Shown piece after piece: positions 1-7,538 of a DNA stretch of 15,146 bases (the first letter of the stretch is position 1; every line of letters starts with the position of its first letter). The stretch is from Helicobacteraceae bacterium. GTDB lineage: Bacteria > Campylobacterota > Campylobacteria > Campylobacterales > SZUA-545. The notes beneath the pieces are model-generated. The model ran no database searches. It was not told the DNA's origin and saw nothing but the letters and a program-made list of their open reading frames with translations. The stretch covers positions 1-15,146 of the forward strand of contig JAISMA010000240.1 in NCBI GenBank assembly GCA_031276985.1. Reading direction: 5' to 3'. Made by a program: the position numbers and the translations under genes.

Positions 1-2093
1 AGCGCCAGCGAATGATACGTTCCAGCCGCAACCCGCGCGATCTTTTTGCCGCTTAAAGACGCGATAGGCGTAAAAGTTTCGCTTATGTCGACGTCGTCCA
101 AACCTAGCTGATAGCTTCCGTTTCCGCCCGCGCCGTAAACCTTGCCGTCAATATCCAGCGCCAGCGCGTGCGCGTAACTTGCCGTAACTTGCGCGATCTT
201 TTTGCCCTCCAAAGACTTTACAAGCGTAAAACTTTCGCGGTCGTTTTCCTTGCCGCTTGTCCCCAAACCTAACTGCCCGAATTCGTTATCGCCCGCCGCG
301 TAAACCTTGCCGCTAAAGTCGATTGCAAAAGAGCAAGAGCCGCCTGTCGCGATCGCCGCGATTTTTGCGCCGCGCAAGGACTTCACCAGAGTGAAGTTTT
401 CGCGGTTTTTGCGGTCGCCAAGCCCTAACTGACCGCGATCGTTCGCGCCCGCGGCATAAACTTTGCCCTCCGCGTCCAGCGCCAGCGAATAGTAATCGCC
501 CACCGAAACAGCGACGATCTTTTTGCCTTTTAGCGATGAAACCAGCGTGAAATTTTCGCGGTTGTCTCTATCGCCAAGTCCTAGTTGACCGTTGCCGTTA
601 TTACCCGCCGCGTAGAGTTTGCCCTCCGCGTCCAGCGCCATAGAATGTTCGCCGTCCGCCGCGAGAGCGACGATTGTTTTGTCGTCCAGATCGGAAATAT
701 GCGTGAAAAAATAACGGTCGCTTGTATCGCCAAGCCCTAGCTGCCCGCGATTGTTCTTGCCCGCCGCGTAGAGTTTGCCGTTTTTCGTTAGCGCGAGGGT
801 GTGAAAATTGCTCGTGGCGGCGAAAGGCTGGGCGACGCGATCGTTTGGCGCGGCGATCGGGCGATCGGGCGCGGTAACCGCGACGTTTTGGCGCTCAAGC
901 ACAAAAACGGGCGCGAAGACGGTACTGTCGGCGGCGTCAATTGTCGCGTAGATTGCGCCGCTAAAGTCGATAGCGTACGACAGATCGCCGCCCGCTTCGA
1001 TCGTCTTGATTTTTTTATCTTGTAGCGAAGGGATAGGCGCGAAGGTTTGACGCGCTTTTGCGTCGCCCGCAATGCCGTAGCCCGCGCCCGCGCCATAAAC
1101 GTTTCCGTCGCTATCAAGCGCCAGCGAGTGTCCGAAGCCCGCCGAGATCGCCGCGATTTTTTTGTCGCTAAGAGAGGTTACAAGCGTAAAAACGACGCGG
1201 GCTTTTTTGTCGCCAAAGCCTAATTGCCCGTTTTCGTTCATGCCTGTGGCGTAAACGTTTCCGTCGCTTGTTAAAGCCAGCGAATGCGCGTAATTCGTCG
1301 AGATCGCCGCGATTTTCTTGCCCGCAAGCGTTTCGATAAGCTCAAAACTCACATGGTATCCGTACGATTCGCCGCCCAAACCGATCTGCCCGAAGCCGTG
1401 ATCGCCCACGCCGTCGTCGCCCGCCGCGTAGAGTTTGCCCTCGTCGTCGATTGCGAACGAATGCATGTAGCCCGCCGCGATTGCGACGATCTTTTTGCCT
1501 TCAAGCGAGCGCGCGGGCGTAAAGACGCGGAACGAAAAGCGCTCCTCGCCGACGCCTAACTGCCCAAAGTCGTTATTTCCCGACGCGTAAACAACGCCGT
1601 CGCTTGCCAAAGCCAGCGAGTGATAGCCGCTTGCCGCGATTGCGACGATCTTTTTGCCTTTTAGCGAAGGAATAAGCGTAAAAGTTTGGCGCGTTTTTGA
1701 ATCGCCGATAATGGCGTCGCTTGCGCCCGATCCGTAAACGTTTCCGTCCTTATCTAGCGCCAGCGCGTGCAAATCGCCTATCGCGATCGCCGTTATGTTT
1801 TTACCCGCTAAAGAAGGAACTAGCGTGAAATCGTCGCGGGCGATATTGTCGCCGACTCCTAGCTGACCGAAATAGTTAGAGCCGCGCGCGTAAACGTTTC
1901 CGTCGCTTGAAAGCGCCAAAGAAAAACGGTTGCCCGACGAAACGGCTGTCGCAAAAAGTTGAGCGCTTGCGGCGGCGTTTGCGCTTGTTTGCGCGTTTGC
2001 GGCGGCGTTTTTGCGCCCATACGCGCAACCGATAACGACGGCTAAAACGACGGCTGAAACCGCGACGATCGCGGCGAGGTTAAGCGACGACAT
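1..2093 (-). CDS. Exported tandem double RCC1 propeller protein (C-terminus cut by window edge)
   Basis: One open frame runs without a stop from an ATG at 2093 to the left edge, giving about 697 residues. The ATG follows AAGGAT at good spacing. Residues about 4-24 are a hydrophobic helix ending in V-I-G-C (Cys23), which could be a signal anchor or a poor lipobox because the usual basic n-region is missing. Thirteen RCC1-type repeats follow, the last one cut by the edge. Blades 1-7 and 8 onward look like two seven-bladed propellers. Blade 7 is degenerate (it lacks the GQLGLGD half) and carries a linker rich in Pro, Ala and Asp (about residues 400-425) before blade 8. Blades 2 and 6 also lack the GQLGLG segment. 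The other complete RCC1 proteins here have a single set of seven. RCC1 propellers are protein-binding platforms, but the partner is unknown. The start is 44 bases after the stop of the RCC1 gene at 2137-3396, so co-transcription is likely. Confidence 0.9.
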   Translation of the reverse strand, partial: MSSLNLAAIVAVSAVVLAVVIGCAYGRKNAAANAQTSANAAASAQLFATAVSSGNRFSLALSSDGNVYARGSNYFGQLGVGDNIARDDFTLVPSLAGKNITAIAIGDLHALALDKDGNVYGSGASDAIIGDSKTRQTFTLIPSLKGKKIVAIAASGYHSLALASDGVVYASGNNDFGQLGVGEERFSFRVFTPARSLEGKKIVAIAAGYMHSFAIDDEGKLYAAGDDGVGDHGFGQIGLGGESYGYHVSFELIETLAGKKIAAISTNYAHSLALTSDGNVYATGMNENGQLGFGDKKARVVFTLVTSLSDKKIAAISAGFGHSLALDSDGNVYGAGAGYGIAGDAKARQTFAPIPSLQDKKIKTIEAGGDLSYAIDFSGAIYATIDAADSTVFAPVFVLERQNVAVTAPDRPIAAPNDRVAQPFAATSNFHTLALTKNGKLYAAGKNNRGQLGLGDTSDRYFFTHISDLDDKTIVALAADGEHSMALDAEGKLYAAGNNGNGQLGLGDRDNRENFTLVSSLKGKKIVAVSVGDYYSLALDAEGKVYAAGANDRGQLGLGDRKNRENFTLVKSLRGAKIAAIATGGSCSFAIDFSGKVYAAGDNEFGQLGLGTSGKENDRESFTLVKSLEGKKIAQVTASYAHALALDIDGKVYGAGGNGSYQLGLDDVDISETFTPIASLSGKKIARVAAGTYHSLA

Positions 2094-2110
2094 TGACGAT
2101 CCTTGTTTGA

Positions 2111-2139
2111 AATGCCAAATGTTAGCGCCGATCGCTTTA
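2111..2139. repeat. 29-base intergenic repeat, copy 1 (copy 2 at 3417-3445)
   Basis: An identical 29-base segment lies upstream of both RCC1 genes that share the MSSLNLAAIV start. The duplication therefore includes the 5' flank as well as the export signal. The segment ends at the stop codon of the upstream gene in this copy. Confidence 0.8.
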
Positions 2140-3396
2140 GCGACTACGCAAAATCGCGGGCGTGAAAACGGCGCGATCGTTTTGGTCGCCAACGCCTAAT
2201 TGTCCAAATTCGTTCATTCCCGTCGCGTAAACCTTGCCGCTTTCGTCGATTGCGAACGAATGATAATCGCCCGCCGCGATCGCGACGATTTTTGCGCCGC
2301 TTAGAGACGAAACAAGCGTCCAAGTTTGGCGGTTTTTGTTGTCGCCTAAACCTAGCTGACCGTTTTTGTTGTAGCCCGTCGCGTAAACTCTGCCGCTAAA
2401 GTCCAACGCCAAAGAGTGAGACGATCCCGCCGCGAGCGCCGCGATTTTTGCGCCGCTTAGAGACGAAACAAGCGTAAAATTTTCGCGCATATCCGTATCG
2501 CCAAGCCCTAACTGTCCCTCGTAGTTCCAGCCCGCCGCGTAAACTTTGCCTTCGCTATTTAGCGCCAGCGAATGCGAATTTCCCGCCGCAACCCGCGCGA
2601 TCTTTTCGCTTTCTAGCGAAGTTACGGGCGTGAAAAAAGTATAGCTTTCGCTTACGTCGCCCAAACCTAACGCGCCGTATTCGTTAGTACCCGCCGCATA
2701 CGTTTTGCCTTCGCTTGAAAGCGCCAAAAAGTGTATTTCGCCCGCCGAAATTGCGACGATCTTTTCGCCGTTTGGCAAAGGGACAAGCGTAAAAGTAAAA
2801 TAATCCGCGCCTATACGATGATCCGCGCCTATGCGAAGCCAACTTTTTTCGTCGTTTATGTCTGTGGCGTAAAGTTTGCCTTCGCTTGTTAGCGCGAGAG
2901 AACGATCTCCGCTTGTCGCGATCGCGGTAACGTTTTTGTCGCGCAAAGACTTTACGGGCGTAAAAACGTCGCGACGATCGTAATCGCCTAAACCGAGACC
3001 GCCGTCTTCGTTGTAGCCCGTCGCGTAAACTTTGCCGTCGCTATCAAGCGCTAACGAGCGGAGAAAGCCCGCCGCGATCGCGACGATCTTTTTGTCTTCG
3101 AGCGACGCGACAAGCGCGAAAGTTTGGCGATTTTTATCGTCGCCAAAGCCTAGTTGCCCGCTTTCGTTCATGCCCGTCGCGTAGACTTTGCCCTCCGCGT
3201 CGAGCGCTAACGAGTGATAGCGTCCGCCGACAGCGATAGCCGCGACTTTTATTTCTCGTTGATCGGCGGCGTTCCGATCGGCGGCGATTGCGATTGTTTG
3301 CGCGTTTGCGGCGGCGTTTTTGCAAACGAGCGCGTATCCGATAGCGAAGAGGGCGATCAAAACCGCGACAATCGCGGCGAGGTTAAGCGACGACAT
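2137..3396 (-). CDS. Exported seven-bladed RCC1 repeat protein
   Basis: This is a 419-residue protein. It has an N-terminal hydrophobic helix (about residues 5-24, starting MSSLNLAAIV, the same first 12 residues as the RCC1 gene beginning at 2093), a spacer of about 30 residues and seven RCC1-type repeats. The repeat pattern is K-I-V-A-I-A-A-G, H-S-L-A-L, G-K-V-Y-A-T-G and G-Q-L-G-L-G-D. Blade 3 is abnormal: its GQLGLGD half is replaced by a segment with a six-residue tandem duplication (RIGADH then RIGADY). Start choice: the ATG at 3396 is preceded by AAAAGG at 8-9 bases. The upstream RCC1 gene ends 60 bases away. Localisation outside the cytoplasm is inferred from the N-terminus. No catalytic motif is visible, and the family mostly mediates protein-protein contacts. 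Confidence 0.93.
   Translation of the reverse strand: MSSLNLAAIVAVLIALFAIGYALVCKNAAANAQTIAIAADRNAADQREIKVAAIAVGGRYHSLALDAEGKVYATGMNESGQLGFGDDKNRQTFALVASLEDKKIVAIAAGFLRSLALDSDGKVYATGYNEDGGLGLGDYDRRDVFTPVKSLRDKNVTAIATSGDRSLALTSEGKLYATDINDEKSWLRIGADHRIGADYFTFTLVPLPNGEKIVAISAGEIHFLALSSEGKTYAAGTNEYGALGLGDVSESYTFFTPVTSLESEKIARVAAGNSHSLALNSEGKVYAAGWNYEGQLGLGDTDMRENFTLVSSLSGAKIAALAAGSSHSLALDFSGRVYATGYNKNGQLGLGDNKNRQTWTLVSSLSGAKIVAIAAGDYHSFAIDESGKVYATGMNEFGQLGVGDQNDRAVFTPAILRSR
2803..2838. repeat. 18-base tandem duplication inside an RCC1 blade
   Basis: Units 2803-2820 and 2821-2838 differ at three positions (the tail of the unit varies). They encode the doubled RIGAD segment in the degenerate blade 3 of the RCC1 gene at 2137-3396. 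Confidence 0.7.
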
Positions 3397-3416
3397 TAAC
3401 GAGCCTTTTGATTGCG

Positions 3417-3445
3417 AATGCCAAATGTTAGCGCCGATCGCTTTA
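3417..3445. repeat. 29-base intergenic repeat, copy 2
   Basis: This is identical to 2111-2139. It lies in the 60-base gap between the RCC1 genes at 3457-4698 and 2137-3396. Confidence 0.8.
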
Positions 3446-3467
3446 CGCGCAAACCGTTAGCGATCGG
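3434..3467. repeat. Inverted repeat spanning an RCC1 stop codon
   Basis: A perfect nine-base stem (CCGATCGCT and AGCGATCGG) encloses a 16-base loop and includes the end of the RCC1 gene at 3457. No T-run follows, and it lies inside a probable operon, so a role in mRNA processing or stability or in recombination is as likely as termination. Confidence 0.5.
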
Positions 3468-4698
3468 GCAAAGCGACAAGCGTGAAAACGTTGCGGTCGT
3501 CTTGATCGCCGACTCCAAGTTGTCCAAATTCGTTCGCGCCCGTCGCGTAAAGTTTGCCGTCGCTTGTCAAAGCCAGCGAATGAGAGCCGCCAAACACGGA
3601 TTGAGTTTTGCCCGCCGCGACCGCGACGATCTTTTTGCCTTCAAGCGACGAAACAAGCGTAAAAACTTTGCGCCGCATCGCTTCGCCAAAATCATTCTCG
3701 CCGCCGTAACCCAAACCTAGCTGACCTCTGCCGTTGTCGCCTGTGGCGTAAACTTTGCCGTCCGAATCAAGCGCCAGCGAATGCCTATAGCCCGCCGCGA
3801 CTTGCGTAACGTTTTTGTCGCTCAAAGAGGCGACTTCGGTAAAAACGTCGCGTTCGTCGTCGCCAAACCCTAGCTGTCCGTTGCCGTTCCAGCCCGCCGC
3901 GTAAACTTTGCCGTCCGCGCCTAACGCCAACGAATGATTTTCGCCCGCCGCAACCGCGACGATTTTTTTGCCTTCAAGCGACTTCACAAGCGTGAAAACG
4001 TTGCGATTTGAGTAATCGTCGCCTAAACCAAGTTGAGCGCTGAAGTTATATCCCGTCGCGTAAACGTCGCCGTTTTCGCCAATCGCGAAAGAGCAATAAA
4101 CGCCCGCCGCAATCCGCGCGATTTTTTTGTCGCGAAGAGACGAAACGGGCGTAAAAACGACGCGGGCTTTTCCGTCGCCAAACCCTAATTCGCCGTTTCC
4201 GTTTGCGCCCGTCGCGTAAACCCTGCCTTCGCTTGTCAAAGCCAGCGAATTCGCTTTGCTTGCGGCGAGCGCGACGATTTTTTTGTCTTTTAGCGAGCGG
4301 ACAAGCATAAAGGTTTCGGGGTAACTCGCGCCCAAACCTAGCTGCCCGTTTCCGTTTGCGCCCGTCGCCCAAACTTTCCCCTCGCTTGTCAGCGCCAGCG
4401 AATGAGCTTCGCCCGCCGCGAGAGCGATTATCTCTTTGTCCTCCGACAAAGGAACGGGCGTAAAAAGAGAACGGCGATTTGTTTCGCTCCCGCCGCGAAG
4501 CCCAAGCTGACCATATTCGTTATCGCCCGCCGCGTAAAGTTTGCCGTCGATTACGACCAACGAATAAGCGCCGCCCGTTGCGATGATTGGCGGCTTGCTT
4601 GCGTCTTTGCAAAGGGCGAAATAAGCGGCGGTTGCGGCGATCAAAACCGCGATTAAAACCGCCGCGATTGCGAATGGTTTGCGTCTGTTTTGCGGCAT
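3457..4698 (-). CDS. Exported seven-bladed RCC1 repeat protein
   Basis: I place the start at the ATG at 4698 (413 residues) rather than the in-frame ATG six bases upstream at 4704. The upstream ATG overlaps the Shine-Dalgarno AAAGGA. The RCC1 gene starting at 5973 has the same AAAGGA-TNAAA-ATG layout with only the downstream ATG. The N-terminus MPQNRRKPF is basic and is followed by a hydrophobic helix (about residues 9-30, ending FALCK), so a signal peptide or signal anchor is likely. Seven RCC1 repeats fill the rest. Blades 6 and 7 carry insertions of about 7 residues (EAMRRK region; KTQSVFGGS). The C-terminus ends ALPDR. The start lies 9 bases after the stop of the gene at 4708-5973, so the two are almost certainly co-transcribed. 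Function beyond a binding scaffold cannot be read. Confidence 0.92.
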   Translation of the reverse strand: MPQNRRKPFAIAAVLIAVLIAATAAYFALCKDASKPPIIATGGAYSLVVIDGKLYAAGDNEYGQLGLRGGSETNRRSLFTPVPLSEDKEIIALAAGEAHSLALTSEGKVWATGANGNGQLGLGASYPETFMLVRSLKDKKIVALAASKANSLALTSEGRVYATGANGNGELGFGDGKARVVFTPVSSLRDKKIARIAAGVYCSFAIGENGDVYATGYNFSAQLGLGDDYSNRNVFTLVKSLEGKKIVAVAAGENHSLALGADGKVYAAGWNGNGQLGFGDDERDVFTEVASLSDKNVTQVAAGYRHSLALDSDGKVYATGDNGRGQLGLGYGGENDFGEAMRRKVFTLVSSLEGKKIVAVAAGKTQSVFGGSHSLALTSDGKLYATGANEFGQLGVGDQDDRNVFTLVALPDR

Positions 4699-4707
4699 TT
4701 TCATCCT

Positions 4708-5973
4708 TTATTTTGATTGGCGTTCGCTTAAAGTTACAAGCGCGAAAACGTTGCGGTATTTATCGTCGCCCAAACCTAGTTGCCCGCTTTCGTTCATGCC
4801 CGTCGCGTAGATTTTGCCGCTTTCATCGACCGCAAACGAATTCCAACCGCCCGCCGCAATCCGCGCTATTTTTTTGCCCTCAAGCGATGAAACAAGCGTG
4901 AAAACGCCGCGATCGTTTTCGTCGCCAAGCCCTAGCTGACCCTCGTTGTTCCAGCCCGCCGCGTAAACTTTGCCGTCGCTTGTCAAAGCCAGCGAATGAG
5001 CCTCGCCCGCCGCGATCGCCACGATTTTCGCGCCGCTCAAAGACGAAACAGGCGCGAAAGCGTTGCGATTGCCGTCGCCTTCCAGCCCTAGCCGTCCGTT
5101 GTCGTTCGATCCCGCCGCGTAAACTTTGCCGCTTGCGTCCAGCGCCAGCGAATGCTCTTTGCCCGCCGCAACCGCGACGATTTTTTTACCTTCCAGCGAC
5201 TTCGCAAGCGTAAAAACGTTGCGATTTGCGTTATCGCCTAAACCTAGCTGACCGTTTGCGTTGTAACCCGTCGCGTAAACGTCGCCGTCGCTTGTCAAAG
5301 CCAACGAAAGCGCCAGCGCATAAACGCCGCCCGCCGCCGCGACTCGCGTAATTTTTTTGCCTTCAAGCGACTTCACGGGCGCGAAGGCGTTGCGAGCGGC
5401 GTTGTCGCCCAAGCCTAACTCGCCGCTGTAGTTCCAGCCCGCCGCGTAAAGTTTGCCGTTTTCGTCGATCGCGAATGAATGATCAAAACCCGCCGCGACA
5501 GCCGCGATTTTCGTATCGGCAAACGGCGCGACAAGCGCAAAAGTCTCGCGCTGAAGCTCGTCGCCAAGCCCTATTTGTCCGTTGTTGTTCGCGCCCGTCG
5601 CGTAAACCCTGCCTTCGCTTGTCAAAGCCAGCGAATGCTCCGCGCCCGCCGCGACCGCCGCGATCTTTTTGCTTGTCGGCGACGCGACAAGCGCGAAGGC
5701 GTTGCGACCCGCGTTGTCGCCCAAACCTAGCTTGCCGTTTAGATTATCTCCCGTCGCGTAAACGGCGCCGTTTGCGTCGATTGCAAGCGAATGATAACCG
5801 CCCGCCGCGACAATCGGGTATTTGCTTTCGTTTGCTACGGCGATCGTTTCAGAGGCGATCGGCGAAGCGCCCGCGCTTTTGCCTTTGCAAAGGGCGAAAT
5901 AAGCGGTTGCGGCGATCAAAACCGCGATCAAAACCGCCGCGATTGCGATTGGTTTGCGTCTGTTTTGCGACAT
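4708..5973 (-). CDS. Exported seven-bladed RCC1 repeat protein, first gene of the left RCC1 operon
   Basis: This 421-residue protein starts at an ATG preceded by AAAGGATAAAA. Its N-terminus, MSQNRRKPIA plus a helix to about residue 28, is nearly identical to that of the next gene downstream, at both protein and DNA level. Seven RCC1 repeats follow a spacer of about 20 residues. Blade 4 has a four-residue expansion (ALALSLAL where the family has SLAL). The C-terminal tail, LSERQSK, differs from the NR/DR ending of most paralogues. It is the first gene after the restriction-modification block, with 67 bases between, and probably heads an operon of four RCC1 genes reading leftward. The C-terminal stop TAA overlaps the ribosome binding site of the next gene. 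Confidence 0.93.
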   Translation of the reverse strand: MSQNRRKPIAIAAVLIAVLIAATAYFALCKGKSAGASPIASETIAVANESKYPIVAAGGYHSLAIDANGAVYATGDNLNGKLGLGDNAGRNAFALVASPTSKKIAAVAAGAEHSLALTSEGRVYATGANNNGQIGLGDELQRETFALVAPFADTKIAAVAAGFDHSFAIDENGKLYAAGWNYSGELGLGDNAARNAFAPVKSLEGKKITRVAAAGGVYALALSLALTSDGDVYATGYNANGQLGLGDNANRNVFTLAKSLEGKKIVAVAAGKEHSLALDASGKVYAAGSNDNGRLGLEGDGNRNAFAPVSSLSGAKIVAIAAGEAHSLALTSDGKVYAAGWNNEGQLGLGDENDRGVFTLVSSLEGKKIARIAAGGWNSFAVDESGKIYATGMNESGQLGLGDDKYRNVFALVTLSERQSK

Positions 5974-6040
5974 TTTTATCCTTTATTTTACTTTTACGCT
6001 CGTTTTATAGTTTTTTTATAAAGATCGCCGAACATCTTTT
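5974..6040 (-). promoter_or_regulatory. Putative promoter region of the left RCC1 operon
   Basis: The 67 bases between the restriction endonuclease fragment and the RCC1 start are very AT-rich compared with the genes to the left. On the minus strand they contain two TATAAA-like hexamers (around 6002-6018) at plausible distance from the start, and AAAGGA just before the ATG. A weak AAAGAT/ATCTTT inverted repeat lies at about 6018-6038. No convincing -35 box is seen, so promoter assignment is tentative. Confidence 0.3.
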
Positions 6041-6367
6041 TTACTTAGCAATGTCGTCGATCTTTAATTCATTTACTAAATAGGCATAGGTTTTTATAAA
6101 CTTGCGATTTATGCCAACAAACTTACCTGTGTCATGATCGTCATTATATTTAATTTCTAAATAATAATATCTATCGCTTTTATTCTTAAATAAGAGATCA
6201 ATGTCGCGCTTAAAGGTATTTCGATTAGGATCGGCGTCTGTTAAAATTTGATTTTGTAGATTTTGAAATTCCGTATTGCAAAAGCCGTCTGGTCGCAATT
6301 GACATTCGGTAATGCAACGATCGATTTTGCGATTAAAATTTATTAGATCTTTTACGTTATTGTTCAT
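6041..6367 (-). CDS. HinfI-like type II restriction endonuclease, short (probably truncated)
   Basis: The ATG at 6367 overlaps the last 11 bases of the methyltransferase gene and gives 108 residues (MNNNVKDL onward). An in-frame ATG at 6388 would add seven residues but has a worse upstream context. The protein carries a PD-(D/E)xK-type core: D55-x-D57, then Y-Y-L-E71-x-K73 followed by YNDDHDTGKF. Pairing directly behind a HinfI-type methyltransferase makes a GANTC-specific nuclease the best guess. HinfI itself is, to my knowledge, around 260 residues, so this would be less than half. The frame ends cleanly at 6041, and no continuation is recognisable in the 67 bases before the next RCC1 gene. 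It may be a C-terminally deleted, inactive remnant. Base composition is visibly more AT-rich than the RCC1 genes. Confidence 0.6.
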   Translation of the reverse strand: MNNNVKDLINFNRKIDRCITECQLRPDGFCNTEFQNLQNQILTDADPNRNTFKRDIDLLFKNKSDRYYYLEIKYNDDHDTGKFVGINRKFIKTYAYLVNELKIDDIAK

Positions 6368-7445
6368 TCTGCTTTTCCGAATATTCATATCTTAGATTAC
6401 TTATAGGCACAAATTCGTTGCCGCGTTTATAGAAAAAGTAATCCCAACCGTTATTGTTTGGCAAATTCAGATGTTTGGCGGACATTTTATGAATCGACAA
6501 AATATCTGTTCCGTCGTTAACATAACCGTTGCTTATTAAATTGCCTATAAACTCGCCTTTTTTATTATAAAGGCTTTCTCCGTTTTTCAGATAGCCGCTA
6601 TCGATCAGCTGTTTTGTATTAACTCGCGGCGGTTTTACCTCAAGGGATAAATTGTGCAAATCGGTATTTTCTATTTTTACTTCCTCAATGCGCTTTTTGG
6701 CGGCTTCGATATATTTTTGTTCCATTTCTATGCCTATATAGTTGCGCGATAGCCGCTTTGCGACCGCGCCTGTTGTGCCAGAGCCAAAAAACGGATCTAA
6801 AACAATATCATTGGGCTGTGTCGTGGAAAGAATCGCTTTGTAAAGCAATTTTTCAGGTTTTTGCGTGGAATGGGCTTTTTTGCCGCTTTCGTCCTTTAAT
6901 CGTTCGCCGCCGATACAAATACTAATGTCCCAAACGCTTTTATCTTGTTTGTCGCCATTCAAATGTTTCATCGTTTTATAATTAAACGTGTATTTTGATT
7001 TTTGGCTGGGGCAACACCAGAGCAACGTTTCATGAGAATTTTGATAGCGCGTACCGCCGAAATTTGGTACGGCGTTTGGCTTTGACCAAATAATATCGTT
7101 AAGTATCCAAAAGCCTAAATTTTGCATTATATAACCGAGTCTATAGATATTTTGAAAAGAGCCAATAACCCAAATTGAACCGTTTGGCTTCAAAATTCGC
7201 CTGCATTCTTTTAGCCATTTTTCGCTAAATTCATCGTATTCTTTATATGTATTAAATTTGTCCCAATGATCTTCGACTCCGTTAAATTTTGCGCCATTTG
7301 TTCTTAACAATTCGCCTTCGGTTTGCATCCAATAAGGAGGATCGGCGAAAATTAAATCAATAGAATTATCGGGAATAAGCGCAAGATTTGTAACGCAATC
7401 GCCTTCAAGTATCGTATTAAGGAATTTATCCAGAGATTTATTCAT
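6357..7445 (-). CDS. Beta-class DNA adenine N6-methyltransferase, HinfI/CcrM type (GANTC predicted)
   Basis: This 362-residue protein methylates adenine using S-adenosylmethionine. Motif order is that of the beta class: catalytic motif IV DPPY at 35-38 comes first, HSTQKP at 192-197 follows, and the AdoMet-binding motif I DPFFGSGTTG is at 217-226. The last ~90 residues (about 275-345, with GEFIGNLISNGYV and WDYFFYK) match the extra C-terminal domain typical of HinfI/CcrM enzymes. Length agrees with that group (about 360). Predicted target is GANTC, inferred from family and not visible directly. It starts 84 bases after the RCC1 gene at 7530-8825 and overlaps the endonuclease gene. Like its partner it is AT-rich, which suggests acquisition from another genome. 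With a truncated partner it may act as a solitary regulatory methylase. Confidence 0.93.
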   Translation of the reverse strand: MNKSLDKFLNTILEGDCVTNLALIPDNSIDLIFADPPYWMQTEGELLRTNGAKFNGVEDHWDKFNTYKEYDEFSEKWLKECRRILKPNGSIWVIGSFQNIYRLGYIMQNLGFWILNDIIWSKPNAVPNFGGTRYQNSHETLLWCCPSQKSKYTFNYKTMKHLNGDKQDKSVWDISICIGGERLKDESGKKAHSTQKPEKLLYKAILSTTQPNDIVLDPFFGSGTTGAVAKRLSRNYIGIEMEQKYIEAAKKRIEEVKIENTDLHNLSLEVKPPRVNTKQLIDSGYLKNGESLYNKKGEFIGNLISNGYVNDGTDILSIHKMSAKHLNLPNNNGWDYFFYKRGNEFVPISNLRYEYSEKQNEQ

Positions 7446-7529
7446 TGCGTAAAACTTTTATTGAAATTTTATCGCACATTTTATAACACAAATCCTTAAC
7501 AAAATCGTTCAATCTTCGCGTCGATCGCC
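7446..7529 (-). promoter_or_regulatory. AT-rich spacer upstream of the methyltransferase; possible promoter
   Basis: On the minus strand the spacer contains GTTATAAAATG and GATAAAATTT (about 7465-7486), either of which could be a -10 box for the methyltransferase. An AAGGAT lies further upstream and is too distant to be its ribosome binding site. No -35 box is clear. Confidence 0.25.
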
Positions 7530-7538
7530 TTAGCGATC
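7523..7538. repeat. Inverted repeat spanning an RCC1 stop codon
   Basis: GATCGC, a four-base loop (CTTA on the plus strand) and GCGATC form a perfect six-base stem that includes the TAA of the RCC1 gene ending at 7530. There is no T-run after it, so it is not a classical terminator. Confidence 0.5.

Noticed and set aside
1..5973. A regular repeat period of about 150 bases, resembling a repeat array or CRISPR
   Set aside because: The period is three times the ~50-residue RCC1 blade, the repeats are coding and imperfect, and there are no unique spacers of uniform length.
6010..6040. A rho-independent terminator between the endonuclease fragment and the RCC1 operon
   Set aside because: The AAAGAT/ATCTTT stem is short and AT-only; its T-run is on the plus strand, where no gene precedes it.
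5475..6083. Open frame of 202 codons on the plus strand, rich in Arg and Pro
   Set aside because: It lies antisense to a clear RCC1 gene; similar Arg/Ala-rich frames occur opposite every RCC1 gene because of their biased codons. No ribosome binding site or family match is visible.
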